A stretch of 64,000 nucleotides of DNA, from positions 23,731,362 through 23,795,361 of the forward strand of contig OX235262.1 of NCBI GenBank assembly GCA_944472135.2. The letters run 5' to 3'. The stretch's first letter is position 1. Each line of letters starts with the position of its first letter. A program made the position numbers and the translations under genes. The stretch is from Trichobilharzia regenti. Taxonomy: Eukaryota > Platyhelminthes > Trematoda > Strigeidida > Schistosomatidae. Below are positions 1-12,039 of this stretch, piece by piece. Under the pieces are notes generated by a model, which was given only the letters and a program-made list of their open reading frames with translations, was not told the origin of the DNA and did not search any database.

Positions 1-382
1 CTTTTATCGTCAGCCATTTTGAATTTCTTAACGCATTTTATGAGACAGCTGTTCAGAGCAAATGCTTATTCTATCTGTATTATTTGATTATTTAAACTTT
101 CTGACATGTTATTTAGAATTTTCACTAGATTGCTTAGACATTTAACTGAGTTTGCCTTCCATGATGACGGATAAGATGACTCAAAATCTGAACAATCAGT
201 AAGGATATGTATAATTTTTGGTGATATTGATGGTCCCATATCAACCACTTCTGTTTGTCGATTTATGCGAAGACACTGCACATGAATTCCTGAAATAATT
301 CAGTATTCAAATTAATAGTGGTCTTCAGTGAAGTCTTCACTTTATCCTGACTTATTATAATTATTTAAATTATTATCTATTG

Positions 383-1208
383 CTATATTTGATGTCACAC
401 AAAATCGAAGACTTACAAGCGAAAACCGACAAACTGGTCGAAGAAGCCGGCAGTGAAGACAGGACTCCAGGTGAACATAGACAAGACGCAGGTTATGAAA
501 ATAACCAACCACCAACAGCAACATCCAGCGCCAATCACCATCAGTGGGAGGGATTTGAAAGAGGTTACTTCATTCATTCACTTATCTAGGGAGGATTGTC
601 TCAACTACAGGATGTCGGAACGGACGAGGATGTCAAATCGAGCAAGGATCGGGAAGCCAGGCGAGAAACACATTCATCAACCTGAAACCTATCTGGAAAT
701 CTTCGTCAATCAGCCACCATCAACAACAAAATTCGGTGGGATTTTCAATGCAAACAGTGTCAAGTCAGTCAGTTCTTCTATATGGATCGGATCAGAAACT
801 TGATGGGCGGGTGGGTCACAAAGAGTATTTCCAACAGGCTGGCTATTGCAGACGAGACCTTTATCAACAACTAACTGTCTTCGCTCTATACTGAGTGAAG
901 ATCAGATGGCCGGGCCGGAAAGAATCACCAAGTGGAGATGGATTTCACACTCGCCGAGGAAGTCGCTGGGCGACATCGCGCGCGCGTCAGGCCATTGGAC
1001 GAGTGGAACCCGGAAGGGAAGCGGCGAGTGGGACGTCAGTGGAAGGTTGACATGGAGGAGATCGTGTGAAGAGGAGTTGAAACATGATGAACTAACATGG
1101 ATGCAGGTGAAAAGTACAGCAGAAGGAATACAGAAGCAGGTGGAGACGTGCAGTTGTAGCCCTATGTTCCACTAGGAACCCAAGGGAACAAAAGCAATAT
1201 AAAATAAT
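383..1208 (+). mobile_element. RTE-B LINE fragment, 3' end
   Basis: This is a 5'-truncated copy of the RTE-type LINE whose longest copy lies at 59033-61843. It starts right after the catalytic FADD site (LMSHKIEDLQAKTDKLVEEA) and runs through the KEVTSFIHL, NCLRSIL and TWRRSCEEELK segments to the RNPREQ-type end near 1185. Several frameshifts separate the open stretches. The 3' tail is AT-rich (caatataaaataat), and an antisense piece of the same family abuts it. Confidence 0.8.
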
Positions 1209-1408
1209 ATTTTTATTCCACTGGGTTCTAAGGGGAACATAGTGCTTCAGCAATACATCTCCACTTTGTTCTTTTTTCTGTTGTCCTCTTCATCTACATC
1301 TTCGATTGCTCACAATCTCTCATCATCTCTTCGCACAATCTCCTCCATGTCACCTTTGGATGGCCTATTTATCGCTTCCAATTGGGATTCCACTCGAGCC
1401 CCTGCCTT
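1209..1408 (-). mobile_element. RTE-B LINE fragment, antisense 3' end
   Basis: The strand-reversed last 200 bp of the RTE-B family, recognisable from the antisense of the ...STRNPREQ terminus at 1213-1245 and the EEELK region after 1310. It lies tail-to-tail with the plus-strand copy at 383-1208, so the two 3' ends form an inverted repeat. Confidence 0.7.
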
Positions 1409-1869
1409 CACCATAAATTCCTTAGGCATAAATATTTAAAAGTTAACTAATTATAAGAACTGGGACTTCTTATCTTCGCTTGGATCTACACAGAAAGTTT
1501 AGGCATAGCTTGAATGGGATCGAAGAAAATTTACTATTGCAATTAAACCTTAAGAAACCCAATAATCAGATCTCCTTCTTTGTAACACCAATTCAAAGCT
1601 ACACAGTTATTTAGCGTGTTTGTATATGCAATGTAGACTGACAATATAGGTCAAAGTTCACCGTCAATTAGTGAGAAAGTAAGTCAGAGTGTATGGGTAA
1701 TAACTATGTCTGGAAAGCTGAAAATAATCTCACATAATCATGATGGTTGACAAATAATTAGTTGGATGATGAATACTCGTTTGTAAATAGTTGATGAAGA
1801 AGAAGGGAGAATGAAGGATTGAAACTGGGCTCCAAAATCTAGGGAAATAATTTCATTTATCTATTTTTT

Positions 1870-2052
1870 TATTTCAGCTTGATTCCACACCGTGTTTTTT
1901 GGTACAGGTATGAAATTTTCAGCGTGTGATATCGGTAGCCCAAATTTTGCAGGTCGATCATATATATCAGGTGTGCGTCTGCAGGAAATCGAACCCCGGA
2001 CCATTTGCATGGTCGGTGAGAGTCCTAACCACTGTGTTACCGACGCACAGGT
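1870..2052 (-). repeat. tRNA-derived SINE, type delta
   Basis: On the minus strand this reads as a tRNA-like head (GTCGGTAACACAGTGGTTAG box A, GGTTCGA-type box B) followed by a short body ending in tttggtacc...gtggaatcaagctg. Nearly the same unit occurs at 52088-52275 and 53805-53990, which defines it as a repeat and not a tRNA gene. I see no hammerhead motif in this type. Confidence 0.75.
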
Positions 2053-2448
2053 GGACTACATGCAGCTAATTATACAGTTATTCAGGAAAATAAATTGGGA
2101 AAATGAAAACTAGCAGTAAGACTATGGTAGTGAATGAGGCTGGACAAAATGTTTGTGAACGAAAAGAAATCTCATCTTTCCTCTTGCAACAAGAATCTAA
2201 ATGCACCCTACATGCGCTGAAGACGCATTGAATAAGGAGTTGGAATCCTTCAGAAATATTGCAGTAGAAAACAGATATCCAAACTTCTATATCGACAAAC
2301 ATCTTAAGATAAAGACCAATCCTAATATTCGAAACTTTATTCATTTTAGTTCTGTTACATAAAGCACTGCTTAGACTACAGAGTTATCGATGTCACGGCT
2401 GTCTCAGAATAAAAGTCTATCAAGGCGTTGGTTTGTAGGGATTTGATT

Positions 2449-2855
2449 GGCTACAGGATTTCATCATGAGCTGACATCAATTAGAGAGCCAATGGAAAAC
2501 CTGGGAGTACTGGACAGCTGTTTCGTCCTAGTTTGGAACCCTTCAGTAGTACGCACCCACGGATAGGTTTCTTACCGAGGACCTTCTAGTTACAAGGCGA
2601 GCTCGTATACCATTAAGCCGCTGGGACTCAATCCAATGGTTCATGGCAGAAGTTAGAATTCATGGACCATTGGATCGGGTCCCAGTGGCTTAATAGTACA
2701 CGAGCTTGCCTTGTAACTAGAAGGTCCTGGGTTAGAACTCTGTCGGTGGGCGCGTACTGCTGAAGGGTCTCAAACTAGAACGGAGGAAACAGATGTCGAA
2801 TACTCCCAGGTTTCCAGTGGTTCTCTAACTAATATCAGATCATAATGAAAAGTGT
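2449..2855. repeat. Inverted pair of hammerhead SINEs (type beta)
   Basis: Two type-beta units lie head to head: antisense 2449-2651 and sense 2646-2855. Each has a tRNA-like head (cagtggctta, ggttagaactc) and a hammerhead-like tail. In the antisense unit the motif (2507-2552) has stem I GUACUA/CAGUAC, stem II GUUC/GGAC, GAAA and the palindromic ACAGCUGU before the cleavage C, but the core reads CUGAAGG (last A changed). The sense unit has further changes around the GAAA. Confidence 0.75.
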
Positions 2856-3102
2856 ATTTGTTTTTAGTCTATAGGGAGTTGGCATCGACAACACTAGCTT
2901 CTACTGTATCTCTTCTGGAATATCAGTGTATTCGGGATATAAATATTCCATTCACAGAGTAAAATTGTGTTCACATTAGCTGGAATTTGGCTGAATATAA
3001 CTTGATTTACCACTTAAAACCTTTCGGTAATGTTTTGAATGGTATTGGCATAGTGACAAGTCGTCATACTTTTATTTTCTAAAATTTTATTTCGTTCGTT
3101 TG

Positions 3103-3320
3103 CGTTCTCAGCACTGAATAGGGCTTAAAGCTTGAGCTCTGAATTTTCAGTATCAGTTTATTTAGAGGATGTGGTTGCTCACCTCACACCAAACTTAACC
3201 CCTTTGATGGTGTTACTGTTTGGCTAACCGATGTTTTAGAGTGCGTTGGCCAGGAATCGAACCTTGGACCACTTGGATCACAGGTGAGTATTCTACTGCT
3301 CGACCACTGATGCACTGGGG
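3103..3320 (-). repeat. tRNA-derived SINE, type gamma
   Basis: Antisense copy of a SINE with head GTTGGC...GGTTCGATTCCTGGCC and body that on the sense strand contains a tagcaaccacatcct-like stretch and ends with the antisense of cactgaatagggctt. Better preserved copies lie at 33895-34130 and 56652-56878. Confidence 0.65.
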
Positions 3321-3479
3321 AGTTTGAATTGAAAAAAACTTGACTCTAATGTTTATGAGTTCTTGATAGATAATACCACTAGCATTAAAAATGTGAAGTC
3401 TTAAATATACGTGCCAAAAGAATTCACTCAATCACTCTCCTTCCTTTGTCCATTGAAGGCTAAACAAACTGTCAAGTGC

Positions 3480-3660
3480 GACCACGATTTGAGGTCAGTC
3501 AGAAAACCACTGGAAGCCAAGGGGTAGTGAAGAGCGTTTTTGTCCTAGTTCGGGGACTTATCGGTGGAACCCCATGCACTGAGGGTTCGGACCCAAGACT
3601 TTTCGATTACAGGGCGAGTTTATAGAACATTCAGTCTCTGAGATCCGATCTAATGGCCTG
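3480..3660 (-). repeat. Degenerate type-beta SINE
   Basis: Antisense unit with a recognisable end (gaaaaccactggaa) and a hammerhead-like stretch in which both the core (CCGAUAA) and the GAAA (CAAAA) are mutated. Inactive by inspection. Confidence 0.5.
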
Positions 3661-4136
3661 TGAACTCTGATCTGTATCAACTTTTGATTTAAGTGTGACT
3701 AACAGTTAGTGCCTTCAACGAGTATTTGCCCTCAGGACCCCAGTGATCACGAATTATCATTAGACCTCCAGGCAATTTCATTATCTATGTAGTTACTAGC
3801 GAGCATAAAATCAATTTTGAACAGTCAGTATATGGAGATTTAATTTATTCCAAGTTTGATCATGGGTTGACGTCAGAATACCACCATTATCCCCCTCTCC
3901 CCCCCCCAATGTTTTTAATTCCTTTCTTTTCTTCTTTTACAAACTCCTCCTTAGGTTTGTTCCAGCTTCATCAAAATTCGATTTACCTAATTCCTTTGCA
4001 ATCTGGAAATATGAGATTTTCTTACATTTGTGTCATAAGCTTCATCTATTCATGTTTGTTTCTATAGTCCTACCATTTTTCATTACCTTCATAATCTCCT
4101 TTCTTCACAAATATCATTAATCGAAGTACGGTTATT

Positions 4137-4477
4137 ATTGAGTGATAAGAAAGGTAGTTGACAGTCAATTCGATGTTTAAAAAGAACATATGAGAGTCAT
4201 AATACTGAATTAATTGTTAAAATGAAAGCCCAGTAAACAAATTTACAGGGAATGACTAATAAAGAGGTTAAGACCATGGTAGAATAAGAGACTGGACAAA
4301 CGTTTTCTGCATATAGAGTCTCTTATTCTACCATGGTCATAACCTCTTTATTAGTCATTCCCTGTAAATTTGTTTAGTTGGCTTTTACTTTAACAATTAA
4401 TTCAGTATTATGACTCTCACATGTTCTTTTTGTACGTCAAACCGACTCTCAACTACCTTTTTTATCACCCACTCAAT
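4137..4477. repeat. 341-bp foldback element (MITE-like)
   Basis: Two arms, 4137-4293 and 4317-4477, are inverted copies of each other over about 157 bp with few mismatches, separated by a 23-nt loop. The termini read ATTGAGT and ACTCAAT. There is no open frame inside. The structure fits a foldback MITE or an inverted duplication; I could not identify a target duplication or a parent transposon. Confidence 0.85.
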
Positions 4478-4639
4478 AAAAATTTAACCTTATCAAATTT
4501 CTAACGCTTTCTTCCTTTCTGACGTTAAATATTACGTGATTTATAACTTTTATTGTTATTATTATTATCATTACGACATCTCTGTCTTGCATCATAGGTG
4601 TCCGCTTTCTATCTCCCGTGTTAGATGGTCGGTGTAATA

Positions 4640-5050
4640 GGGTAAACAATGTTGAGATTAGGCATCGGTCAAGTGTTCTAATTAAGGAGACGAAATCAGT
4701 TGACAAAGTTGTGAAGGTACACTAATTGAGATGGTTTGAATACGTGCTACACATGCGTGTCTAGCCATTGTCTTCTTCAACGGAAAATATTAGCTGACTG
4801 ACATAGGATGGGTCAGATTGAAAAAGAATTAGTGGTGGTTAAAACAAAACATGGTTTCATCAGTCAATGAAATCCACAAGAGTTAGTTTAATTGAACCAG
4901 TCAGTCAAGTAGGGAGGTGTAGACTGCCTGACTGGAGTGCCGTAATGGCTGAAGACAGTTGGTTGGTGACATGGCTCAAAATCCTCGTTCTCAATGGCTG
5001 GTACAGATGCATTCACGCCTTGTTGTTCTCTCACATTACTACTTTTTTCG
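4640..5050 (+). mobile_element. RTE-A LINE fragment, 3' end
   Basis: Degenerate translation (LRWFEYVLHM, HQSMKST, RCRLPDWSA, RCIHAL) matches the C-terminal end of the RTE-A protein encoded on the minus strand at 28665-29498 (LRWLGHVLRM, HQSMKST, RCRLPGWGP, RCIHSL). Stops and frameshifts are frequent, so it is an old 5'-truncated copy. Confidence 0.7.
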
Positions 5051-5555
5051 TCTCATATCTGCGTTTATCATCTTCCTTTTGAATCTCTTTTTCCTCTCTC
5101 CTCTTACTTTGTGTACTACATAGGGGGGAGAGTGGCATTTTGAACTAGTGCACATGTGTGCAGCAGCTGAAACCAGTCAATCAGTACGATATCATGTATC
5201 ACATATATGCGCCAATCATAAACAGTACGAAACAATATAGAATCAATGTAATTTCCAGAATACCCGTAATCTCAAAACATTCACATTTTTTTAAAAATTT
5301 TAATGCCAATCACAATCCTGACACTGATGATTTTGAATGTTTGGTGAATGTTCAGTTAAAAAAAAAAACAACGAAAGAACAAAAAATGTCGTAGACTAAG
5401 TTTCTCAGATTAAATCAATATTATATTTGAATAAAATAATTTTGAAAAAATTCTCTTAAAACCAAATTATCATTGTTTTCCTGGCTGTATGACATCATTT
5501 CAAACTGGAGAAAATTTACAAAGATATGAAAAGATTAAATCAATTAACCCTTACA
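5050..5555. other. Unassigned AT-rich stretch
   Basis: No gene or family could be recognised. The small open frame 5158-5394 is low in complexity near its end and has no similarity that I can name. Confidence 0.5.
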
Positions 5556-5985
5556 AACCAAACTCTTGAAAACTAATCTGATGCTCGCTAGTCACTGGCC
5601 ACAGGATGGAGTTTGCTGGAGTTCTCGTGAGAAGTCGTGTTCAGGTGAGGTCCAGCCAGTCCGGGAGTGAGGATGGATGTCCCACCGACAACATTGGTTG
5701 GTGGTCACGCTTAATCACGAATTTGTAGAAGTTAGAATTCATGAGCTGGTCACTGTCTCGAGTATGGTATACGAGCTTGCTTTGTTGTAATCAGAAGGTC
5801 CTGGGTTCGACCATTGCTAGTGGGTGCGTACTTCCGATGATTCGCAAACTAGGATGAAACAGCAGCTGTCCAGTATTCCCTGCAGGTTTCCAATGGTGCT
5901 GTAACTGATATCAGTCCGCGATCAACTCGTAAAAACATAACTAACCTTTGCAAACCAAACTATAGAAAATAAATCAATATACATT
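5556..5985 (+). repeat. Type-beta SINE/satellite unit, slightly more than one period
   Basis: The sequence ccttacaaaccaaact at 5558 recurs as cctttgcaaaccaaact at 5945, giving a period near 387 bp and suggesting a piece of a tandem array. The unit contains a tRNA-like head (tacgagcttgc, gggttcgacc) and a hammerhead-like motif at about 5846-5895 with GAAA and AGCUGUC but core CCGAUGA (U4 changed). Confidence 0.65.
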
Positions 5986-6295
5986 AAAATTAAAGATTCT
6001 GCACATTGTCAACAGTCAACCATCTTAAATTTTGTGCTTGACTAAATGTGAAAATGTAAAATAGTCGTAATTGCCGTTTTTACATGAAACAGGTTTTATT
6101 GAATTAATTGATTAATTTTGGTTAAGAGTGTTAAGACTTTTACACTTTCTGTGTTTTGATAAGAGAGGAGAGGTCAGTATGAGAACAAATATTCGTTAAT
6201 TTTTCTCTAAATTCAGGCTTTCTTTTATGCCTACTTTGCGATCAAGGCTTCTTGACCTTCCATATTAGATATGCTTATTTCAAATATTGCATGGA

Positions 6296-6810
6296 GGATT
6301 TCATCATGAGCTGTCATCAGTTAGAGAACCACTGGAAAACCGGGGGTCGAGTACTGAACAGCTGTTTCTTCCTGGTTCGAGACTCTTCACAGTACGCACC
6401 TACCAGTGTTCGAACACAGGACCTACTGGTTACAAGGCTAGAAAGCTAGTAGACCATTGAGCCACTGGTGACTGGCCCTGTTCAGGCAGTTAACCTGGGA
6501 TTCTAGTGAGAAGCCTTGACCAGTAGGGTACAGTAGGTTGAAGATGAGGCAGTAACTCATCGAAGAAGACATTGCGAAGTGGTCGATCTATATTGTAAAT
6601 TAGCAGAAGTTACGATTCAAGGTCCATTGGATTGGGTCTCAGTGGCTCAGTGGTCTACGAGCTCGCTAGCCTTGTAACCAGAAGGTCCTGAATTCGAACC
6701 CCAGTGGGTGCGTACATATGAAGAATATCAAACCAGGGCGAAACAACTGTCGAGTACTCCTAGGTTTTCCAGTGGTTCTCTGATTTATGTTAGTTCATGA
6801 TGAAATCCTC
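6296..6810. repeat. Inverted pair of type-beta SINEs
   Basis: Antisense unit 6296-6470 and sense unit about 6595-6805 lie head to head. The antisense hammerhead (6351-6405) keeps GUACUG/CAGUAC stem I and ACAGCUGU, but one base of the core is missing. The sense unit is more decayed (missing the CUGA part). Confidence 0.65.
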
Positions 6811-6814
6811 TACC

Positions 6815-7325
6815 CAATCAAACTAATACTTATTCCTTCCTGTCATTTAATCACAAGTTTTCATATATATATCCGGATTAATGCATTTAAACAACCTTCA
6901 TAAAAGAATAGACATAAAATATCAGTTGTTATTATTATTATTGTTGTAATTGTCATTACTATTGATGGTTATTTGACCTAGATTCATTACAAAATAAATG
7001 TACTCATTGAATCACATGAGATGTATACACCCACATTGTTGGGTCACCTTTATACCTCTTATTCTGCTTTAATGGCTAATTAAATTGATCTATTGTTTTG
7101 TTGACATTTTTAACATTGTTAAGAAATTTTTTTTTTTAAAGTTACATTAAAATGAAACTGATGAATCAGGAAGTGGATATGAGTTTCAATAAACTTTATC
7201 TGTTCATTCTAATAAAATAGATAAACTGATATGAATATTATGATTAATAGTAGTATTATCAATTTATATAACATTGATATAAGAATAAAACTTGTGTACT
7301 GTGGTAGAGTGTAATTCCATTATGG
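6815..7325. other. Unassigned AT-rich stretch
   Basis: AT-rich sequence with short A, T and ATT runs. No gene or named repeat was recognised. Confidence 0.5.
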
Positions 7326-7329
7326 GTAA

Positions 7330-8290
7330 ATTTTTTGTTTTGATAAAGTCTCACAGTGTTGTTATACAGTAAGGTTTACTGATGACCCCGTTTTGAGCAC
7401 AATTTATCACTGCTCATAATCATATCAAGGTAATCACACGACTTCGTAACTTCATTTATGTAGTTCCATTGTTTTTCTCCTGATTTTCACTTGATTTGAT
7501 TGGTGGTAGTATTTTCCATATTTCGGGTATGAGTGATGAATCCTTCCTTCCTATTGCATGTGTCGGGTGTAAACTCGATGAACAAGGATTCAGTAATCAA
7601 CCTCTCTCTCTCTCTCCATCGACCTAGATTACTTCTTAGAATTTTAACCCTCTACCAGCCACCTTATTGTGTGGTTGTGTGTTAATGCATGCAGTGCAAT
7701 AGCTGAGCTTCTTTCTAAATTATTTATCTTCGTGGGGTCAACCATTCTTAACTTAGCCAAATTCTTATGTTCTGATAATCTAACTACCCCTGACGTACTA
7801 GTTTGACCTATGTAGTTGACTTAACTCACAGTCATTGCATGGTATTTTGTAAATAATATTATTTTGTCTAATTGGGTCAACTGGGTCCTTTAACCTACAG
7901 AGCTTGTCCCTGAGTGAGTTTGTAGGTTTAAATGCCATCCCAATTCCTTCTTTCTTGGAAACCCTACATAGGGTCTCAGATGTCCCCTCTTTATATAGTA
8001 TAACAGTAAATGGCTTATATTCTCTCTGATTTATGTTATTATTACTAGTTTCACAATTGTTTTTATTTTTCTTTTGGCCTTCTTCGATCTTCCTAATGAA
8101 TTTCATCGGATAAATATTTACCACTAACGCCTCTTCTAAATGTTTTATTTCATCATATAGGTCTTTTGTTGTGTTACCTAGTGCTAATGCTCGGTTTGTT
8201 AGACACCTAACTAAACTTGCCTAAACAGTAAGCGGTGAGATGAATTAAAGTCTAAATATCTACTAGAATGAGTTAGTTTTTTTGTACACA
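7330..8290 (-). mobile_element. PLE fragment: GIY-YIG end and 3' terminal repeat
   Basis: On the minus strand an open stretch (7798-8124) encodes the linker and start of a Penelope-type GIY-YIG nuclease: YKEGTSETL, DPIRQNNIIYKIPCNDCE. The expected VNYIGQT follows in another frame, so a two-base insertion breaks the domain. The element end (7330-7420) contains the antisense of gagcacaatttatcactgctc and ctaccacag, which recurs at 15780-15870 and 42230-42310. PLE reverse transcriptase is absent. Confidence 0.8.
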
Positions 8291-8439
8291 CTAGTATGCA
8301 GTTTGCCCTTTTCTATTTGTTTTATCTTACAATCTGACATAGATAATTCTCCTTGTTCATTTTCGATTCAAATGTGAATTGTATTTCCCCCCACCCCAAT
8401 TATTATCAGTTCAAATATAATCTCAAGTCTCACCATGGA

Positions 8440-8520
8440 TTGATATCAGCTAGATAAACATTGAAAACGACTAGGGAGTACTGGACGGCTGAATCGCCAT
8501 AGTTCGGGAATGACTAATTA
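8440..8520 (-). repeat. Type-beta SINE fragment
   Basis: Short antisense tail (gatatcag, gggagtactggac) of the beta family, with a decayed hammerhead region. Confidence 0.5.
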
Positions 8521-8599
8521 CCATAAAAAATAGTCTTAAATATTTGTCTGTTTTTAATAAAGAAAGGTTGGAGATTCTTGAGGTGTTCTTATCATTACT

Positions 8600-9357
8600 G
8601 TTTATTATTGTTATTGTTCCTTAGGTTTCCTAGTGGAACATAGGGCTACAACTGCACGTCTCCACTTGCTTCTGTCTTCCTTCTGCTGTACTTTTCACCT
8701 GCATCCATGTTAGTTCATAGTGTTTCAACTCCTCTTCACACAATCTTCTCCATGTCACCCTTGCACTGACGTCCCACTCGCCGCTTCCCTTCCGGCCTGG
8801 TTCCAATCGAGGGCTTGACGCGCAATGTCATCCAGTGACCTCCCGCTCAGCGAGTGTCCAATCCATCTCCACTTTCTCCTGCTTATTTGTTGGTTGACGA
8901 CTGGTTCTTGATTTGTTTGTTTATTCTCATAGTTTCTTGCTGGTGATTGTTTCCGGCCCGGTCATCTGATCTTCACTCAGTGTAGAGCGAAGACAGTTAG
9001 TTGTTGATAAAGGTCTCGTCTACAATAGCCTGTTGGTGGAAATATTCTTTGTGACCCGCCCGCCCGCCAAGTTTCTGATCCGATCCATATAGAAGAACTG
9101 ACTGACTTGACGCTGTTTGCATTGAAAATCCGACCGACGGAATTTTGTTATTGATGCTGGCTGAGTGACGAAGATTTCCAGATTGGTTCCATGTTGATGA
9201 ATGTGTTTCTCGCTTGGCTTCCCGATTCTCGCTCGATTTGACATCGTCGTCCGTTCCGACATCCTGTAGTTGAGACAATCCTCCCTAGATAAAGGAACGA
9301 ATGAAGTAACCTCTTTCAAATTTTTCCCGTTGATGGTGATTGGCTCTGCATGCTGCT
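8600..9357 (-). mobile_element. RTE-B LINE fragment, 3' end
   Basis: Antisense copy of the RTE-B 3' end, from an ATT-repeat tail at 8600 through the CEEELK, NCLRSIL and KEVTSFVPLS segments. It is 5'-truncated at the start of the PITING segment, close to where the copy at 47812-48576 is also truncated. Frameshifts are present. Confidence 0.8.
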
Positions 9358-9359
9358 AT

Positions 9360-9985
9360 TGATCAATACTTTTTACTGCTTATAATTTCCAAAAAATATC
9401 CTCTAAAACGTTTTCTATTTGTAATTATGTCAGATTGTGACTACTAGTTGGATGAAAATAAAAACTGGCGGTACATGTACTACTGGTTGCTTGAGATGAG
9501 TAATATTGATTGATAGACAGATCATCAAGCAGCTCTAAACACGGAAGGCTGTTTCGTTGATTTGAGGCCGAGTCCATCATCGGTGTACCCGGTTTTACCC
9601 AGATCACAGAGCAGGATTATTTCAAATCACCCGAGTTTTGGCTAGCTACTTAGATGAAATGGTAATTCCATAAATCAAATTCACAATTCGAGGAGGTGAA
9701 ATTTCGCACTAGTTTCCTTCGGAAATTGAAATTGTTCACATTTGTAGTTAATGTCATGGCTCAGCCATGAACTGATATATCCTAAGAATACAATGAGAAG
9801 ACAATAGCCGTTGGTTGTCTATCTTGTAACCCTTCAGCAGCATGCATATATGACTCTGCTCGTCATTAATATAAACGTCCCTTTTCATTTCGAAACCGCC
9901 ATTCCACTACTTTTATTAGCCCTTTCCTATTGACTATATGGTAACTCCATAGCCATATTTTTAAATACTTTGCGTTCCCAGTGGA
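9360..9985. other. Unassigned stretch
   Basis: No gene recognised. The minus-strand frame 9425-9607 has no similarity I can name. Confidence 0.5.
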
Positions 9986-9987
9986 AA

Positions 9988-10200
9988 GTAGGGATTCAAG
10001 CTTGAGCCCTGAAGTTTCGGCAGCAGTGGTGTCTATAATTTACGCGATGGGGCTGCTATCCTCAGTGCCAACCTCCCTTCTTTGTCTGGCTTATAACCGG
10101 CTAAGGGGGTGGTAAAGACCTGCGCCAGCCGATAACTGAACGCGGCACCACATACATGGTTGGAAAGCATCCTACTGTTGAACCACCTACGCACTCCGTA
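9988..10200 (-). repeat. tRNA-derived SINE, type gamma
   Basis: Antisense copy with body (cccagtggaaagtagg, gatggggctgctatcc) and a tRNA-like head at 10140-10200 (caaccatgtatgtgg, gcactccg). Moderately decayed. Confidence 0.65.
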
Positions 10201-10369
10201 ATCATAAATCACCGGTAATCACATGATCTGCACTGGACTTTTTCGACATTTCAAGTGCTACATATTTTGCACTTTGATGAATTAAGTCTAATTTGCAAAT
10301 GACAGATGTTGAAAATCTTCCGGCGTTAGATTTCTAACCATTTGATGTTATATAGGTTTATTTGAAATA

Positions 10370-10875
10370 TCACAGAGTGATGCAGTATCAATAACTCTAT
10401 GACAAGGTTTCGAGCACAAATTATTGCTACTCATAATCATGTCAACTTAGTAATACAGCTTCACAATTTGTCTTACTTATATTTTCTCTCTTTCACTTTC
10501 TCTCATTCTCTCTCTTTATCTTCCTCTTGTCATTTGTTGTCACTTTCCATATCTCCGATACAGGCGTTGAGTCATTTCGACTGTACATGTGCTGTGTTGA
10601 ATCGATAAACACCTATTTAGGGATTAACCTGTCTATCTCTCTCCCCACCTAACTATATTACTTTTCAACACACTCACTCTGTTCCACCTCACGTATCGTG
10701 TGATTACATGCAGGTGAATGCAATACAGTGGCAGAGCTTTTCAAGGTTTGTTTAACTACGCAGGATCAACCATCTTAGGTGTGATTAGATTTGTATGTTC
10801 TGACAATCTTGTTGAACTCGATCCCCTACTAGTTCGACCTATGTAATTTGACCTTGCTACGAATTCCCTACGACT
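10370..10875 (-). mobile_element. PLE fragment, GIY-YIG remnant and 3' end
   Basis: Related to 7330-8290: it shares the cgagcacaaattattgctactcataatcat segment, the gattgac...tctctctc part, the tgtgtggttgtatg-like stretch and cctatgtaatttgacc of the YIG motif. Too decayed for any reading frame. Confidence 0.65.
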
Positions 10876-10879
10876 GGTT

Positions 10880-11130
10880 ATCTGGTATTCAGTGAAATCG
10901 GTTGATGACAAAACATTTTGCAGTGGCCTGTTGGAAATGCTTTTCGTGACGCGCATGGAAGAACTAACTGACTTCACATTGCTGTGGAATGCCTGACTGA
11001 CTTCAGATTAGTGAACGTCTGCCTTATCTTTATGATTCTTGTTTGACACCCACATTTGTGCCAGCTGTAGTTTAACGCTGCTCCCTAGATAAGTCGAGGA
11101 AGTGACCTCTTTCGAAATCCTTCTATGACT
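10880..11130 (-). mobile_element. RTE-B-like LINE remnant
   Basis: Antisense traces of the KSVSSSIRI and YLGS regions (gaagaactaactgactt, tccctagataag). Strongly diverged. Confidence 0.5.
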
Positions 11131-11694
11131 GGTTGGTTATCAACTCCGTTAGTTAATTCAAAATCCAAGAATTTCATAACTCTCCAAGAAACCACCTGTG
11201 AATGGCTTCAAATGAAATTTTCTCACTTTCTGAGATAAATGGTAATAAAAATCTTTTTATTTTGACGTAGTTCAGCTAGAAATTAACTTTCACAGTGTGG
11301 ATCGATTCATTAGCCATAAACACCACATCCTGGTGCAGTATCGCTGACAGGAACACATAAAATAAAGTTTGAATTATTCACTTGATTTCATCTGAATGAC
11401 ATTATGTGTCTCCAAAATTAATCCAAAACTTTTCGGAGACTATATGGCTAGTACTCGTAAGGATGACAGAAAGCTTCACAACAAAAAACCGCGTTGATCA
11501 AGTAAACATTTATCAGTGTGTCTCCCGTTTGTAGAGGTCTGTAATAACTTAAAAAAGAGACTGTAATTCTCGTCAGTACCAATCCATAATCTCCGGTTAC
11601 ACACCCGTTGATTGCAGTCCAGATCAAATATAAAATAAATTGTATTGAAAGCTGTTGTGTTTGTTTCAAATTGAAACATCGAAATCTTGTAATA

Positions 11695-11822
11695 TAAGCA
11701 GGTGATTTGAACGCCCAGCTGGGAGACTTAGTCAGTGAGAAGAGAATATTGGTGACATCTGTAAAATCCAATACCGCCAAACCAATAAAAATAATTCGTT
11801 TCTCACCTGATCCTGACAATTA
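11695..11822 (+). mobile_element. Endonuclease fragment of a non-LTR retrotransposon
   Basis: The plus strand encodes AGDLNAQLGDLVSEKRI, matching the GDFNAQ box of apurinic-type LINE endonucleases. It is a short isolated piece and the family is uncertain. The longer minus-strand frame over the same bases is its shadow. Confidence 0.5.
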
Positions 11823-12039
11823 ATATGTGTGTGGAGAAAAAGTGTCTCACTTAGTGACCGCAAACATTTGAATACGAGATAGTTACTGAAAAAAAACAGT
11901 CAGTTTCATTGTTAATAACAGTTATTGCTGTTAACAACGTAATTTTTTAAAAATTACATTGAATCAATAGAATCGACAGATTACTATTCACTTCACTAAA
12001 CTGACTATCAGGCAAATCACAGGAAGTAATTAATATGAA

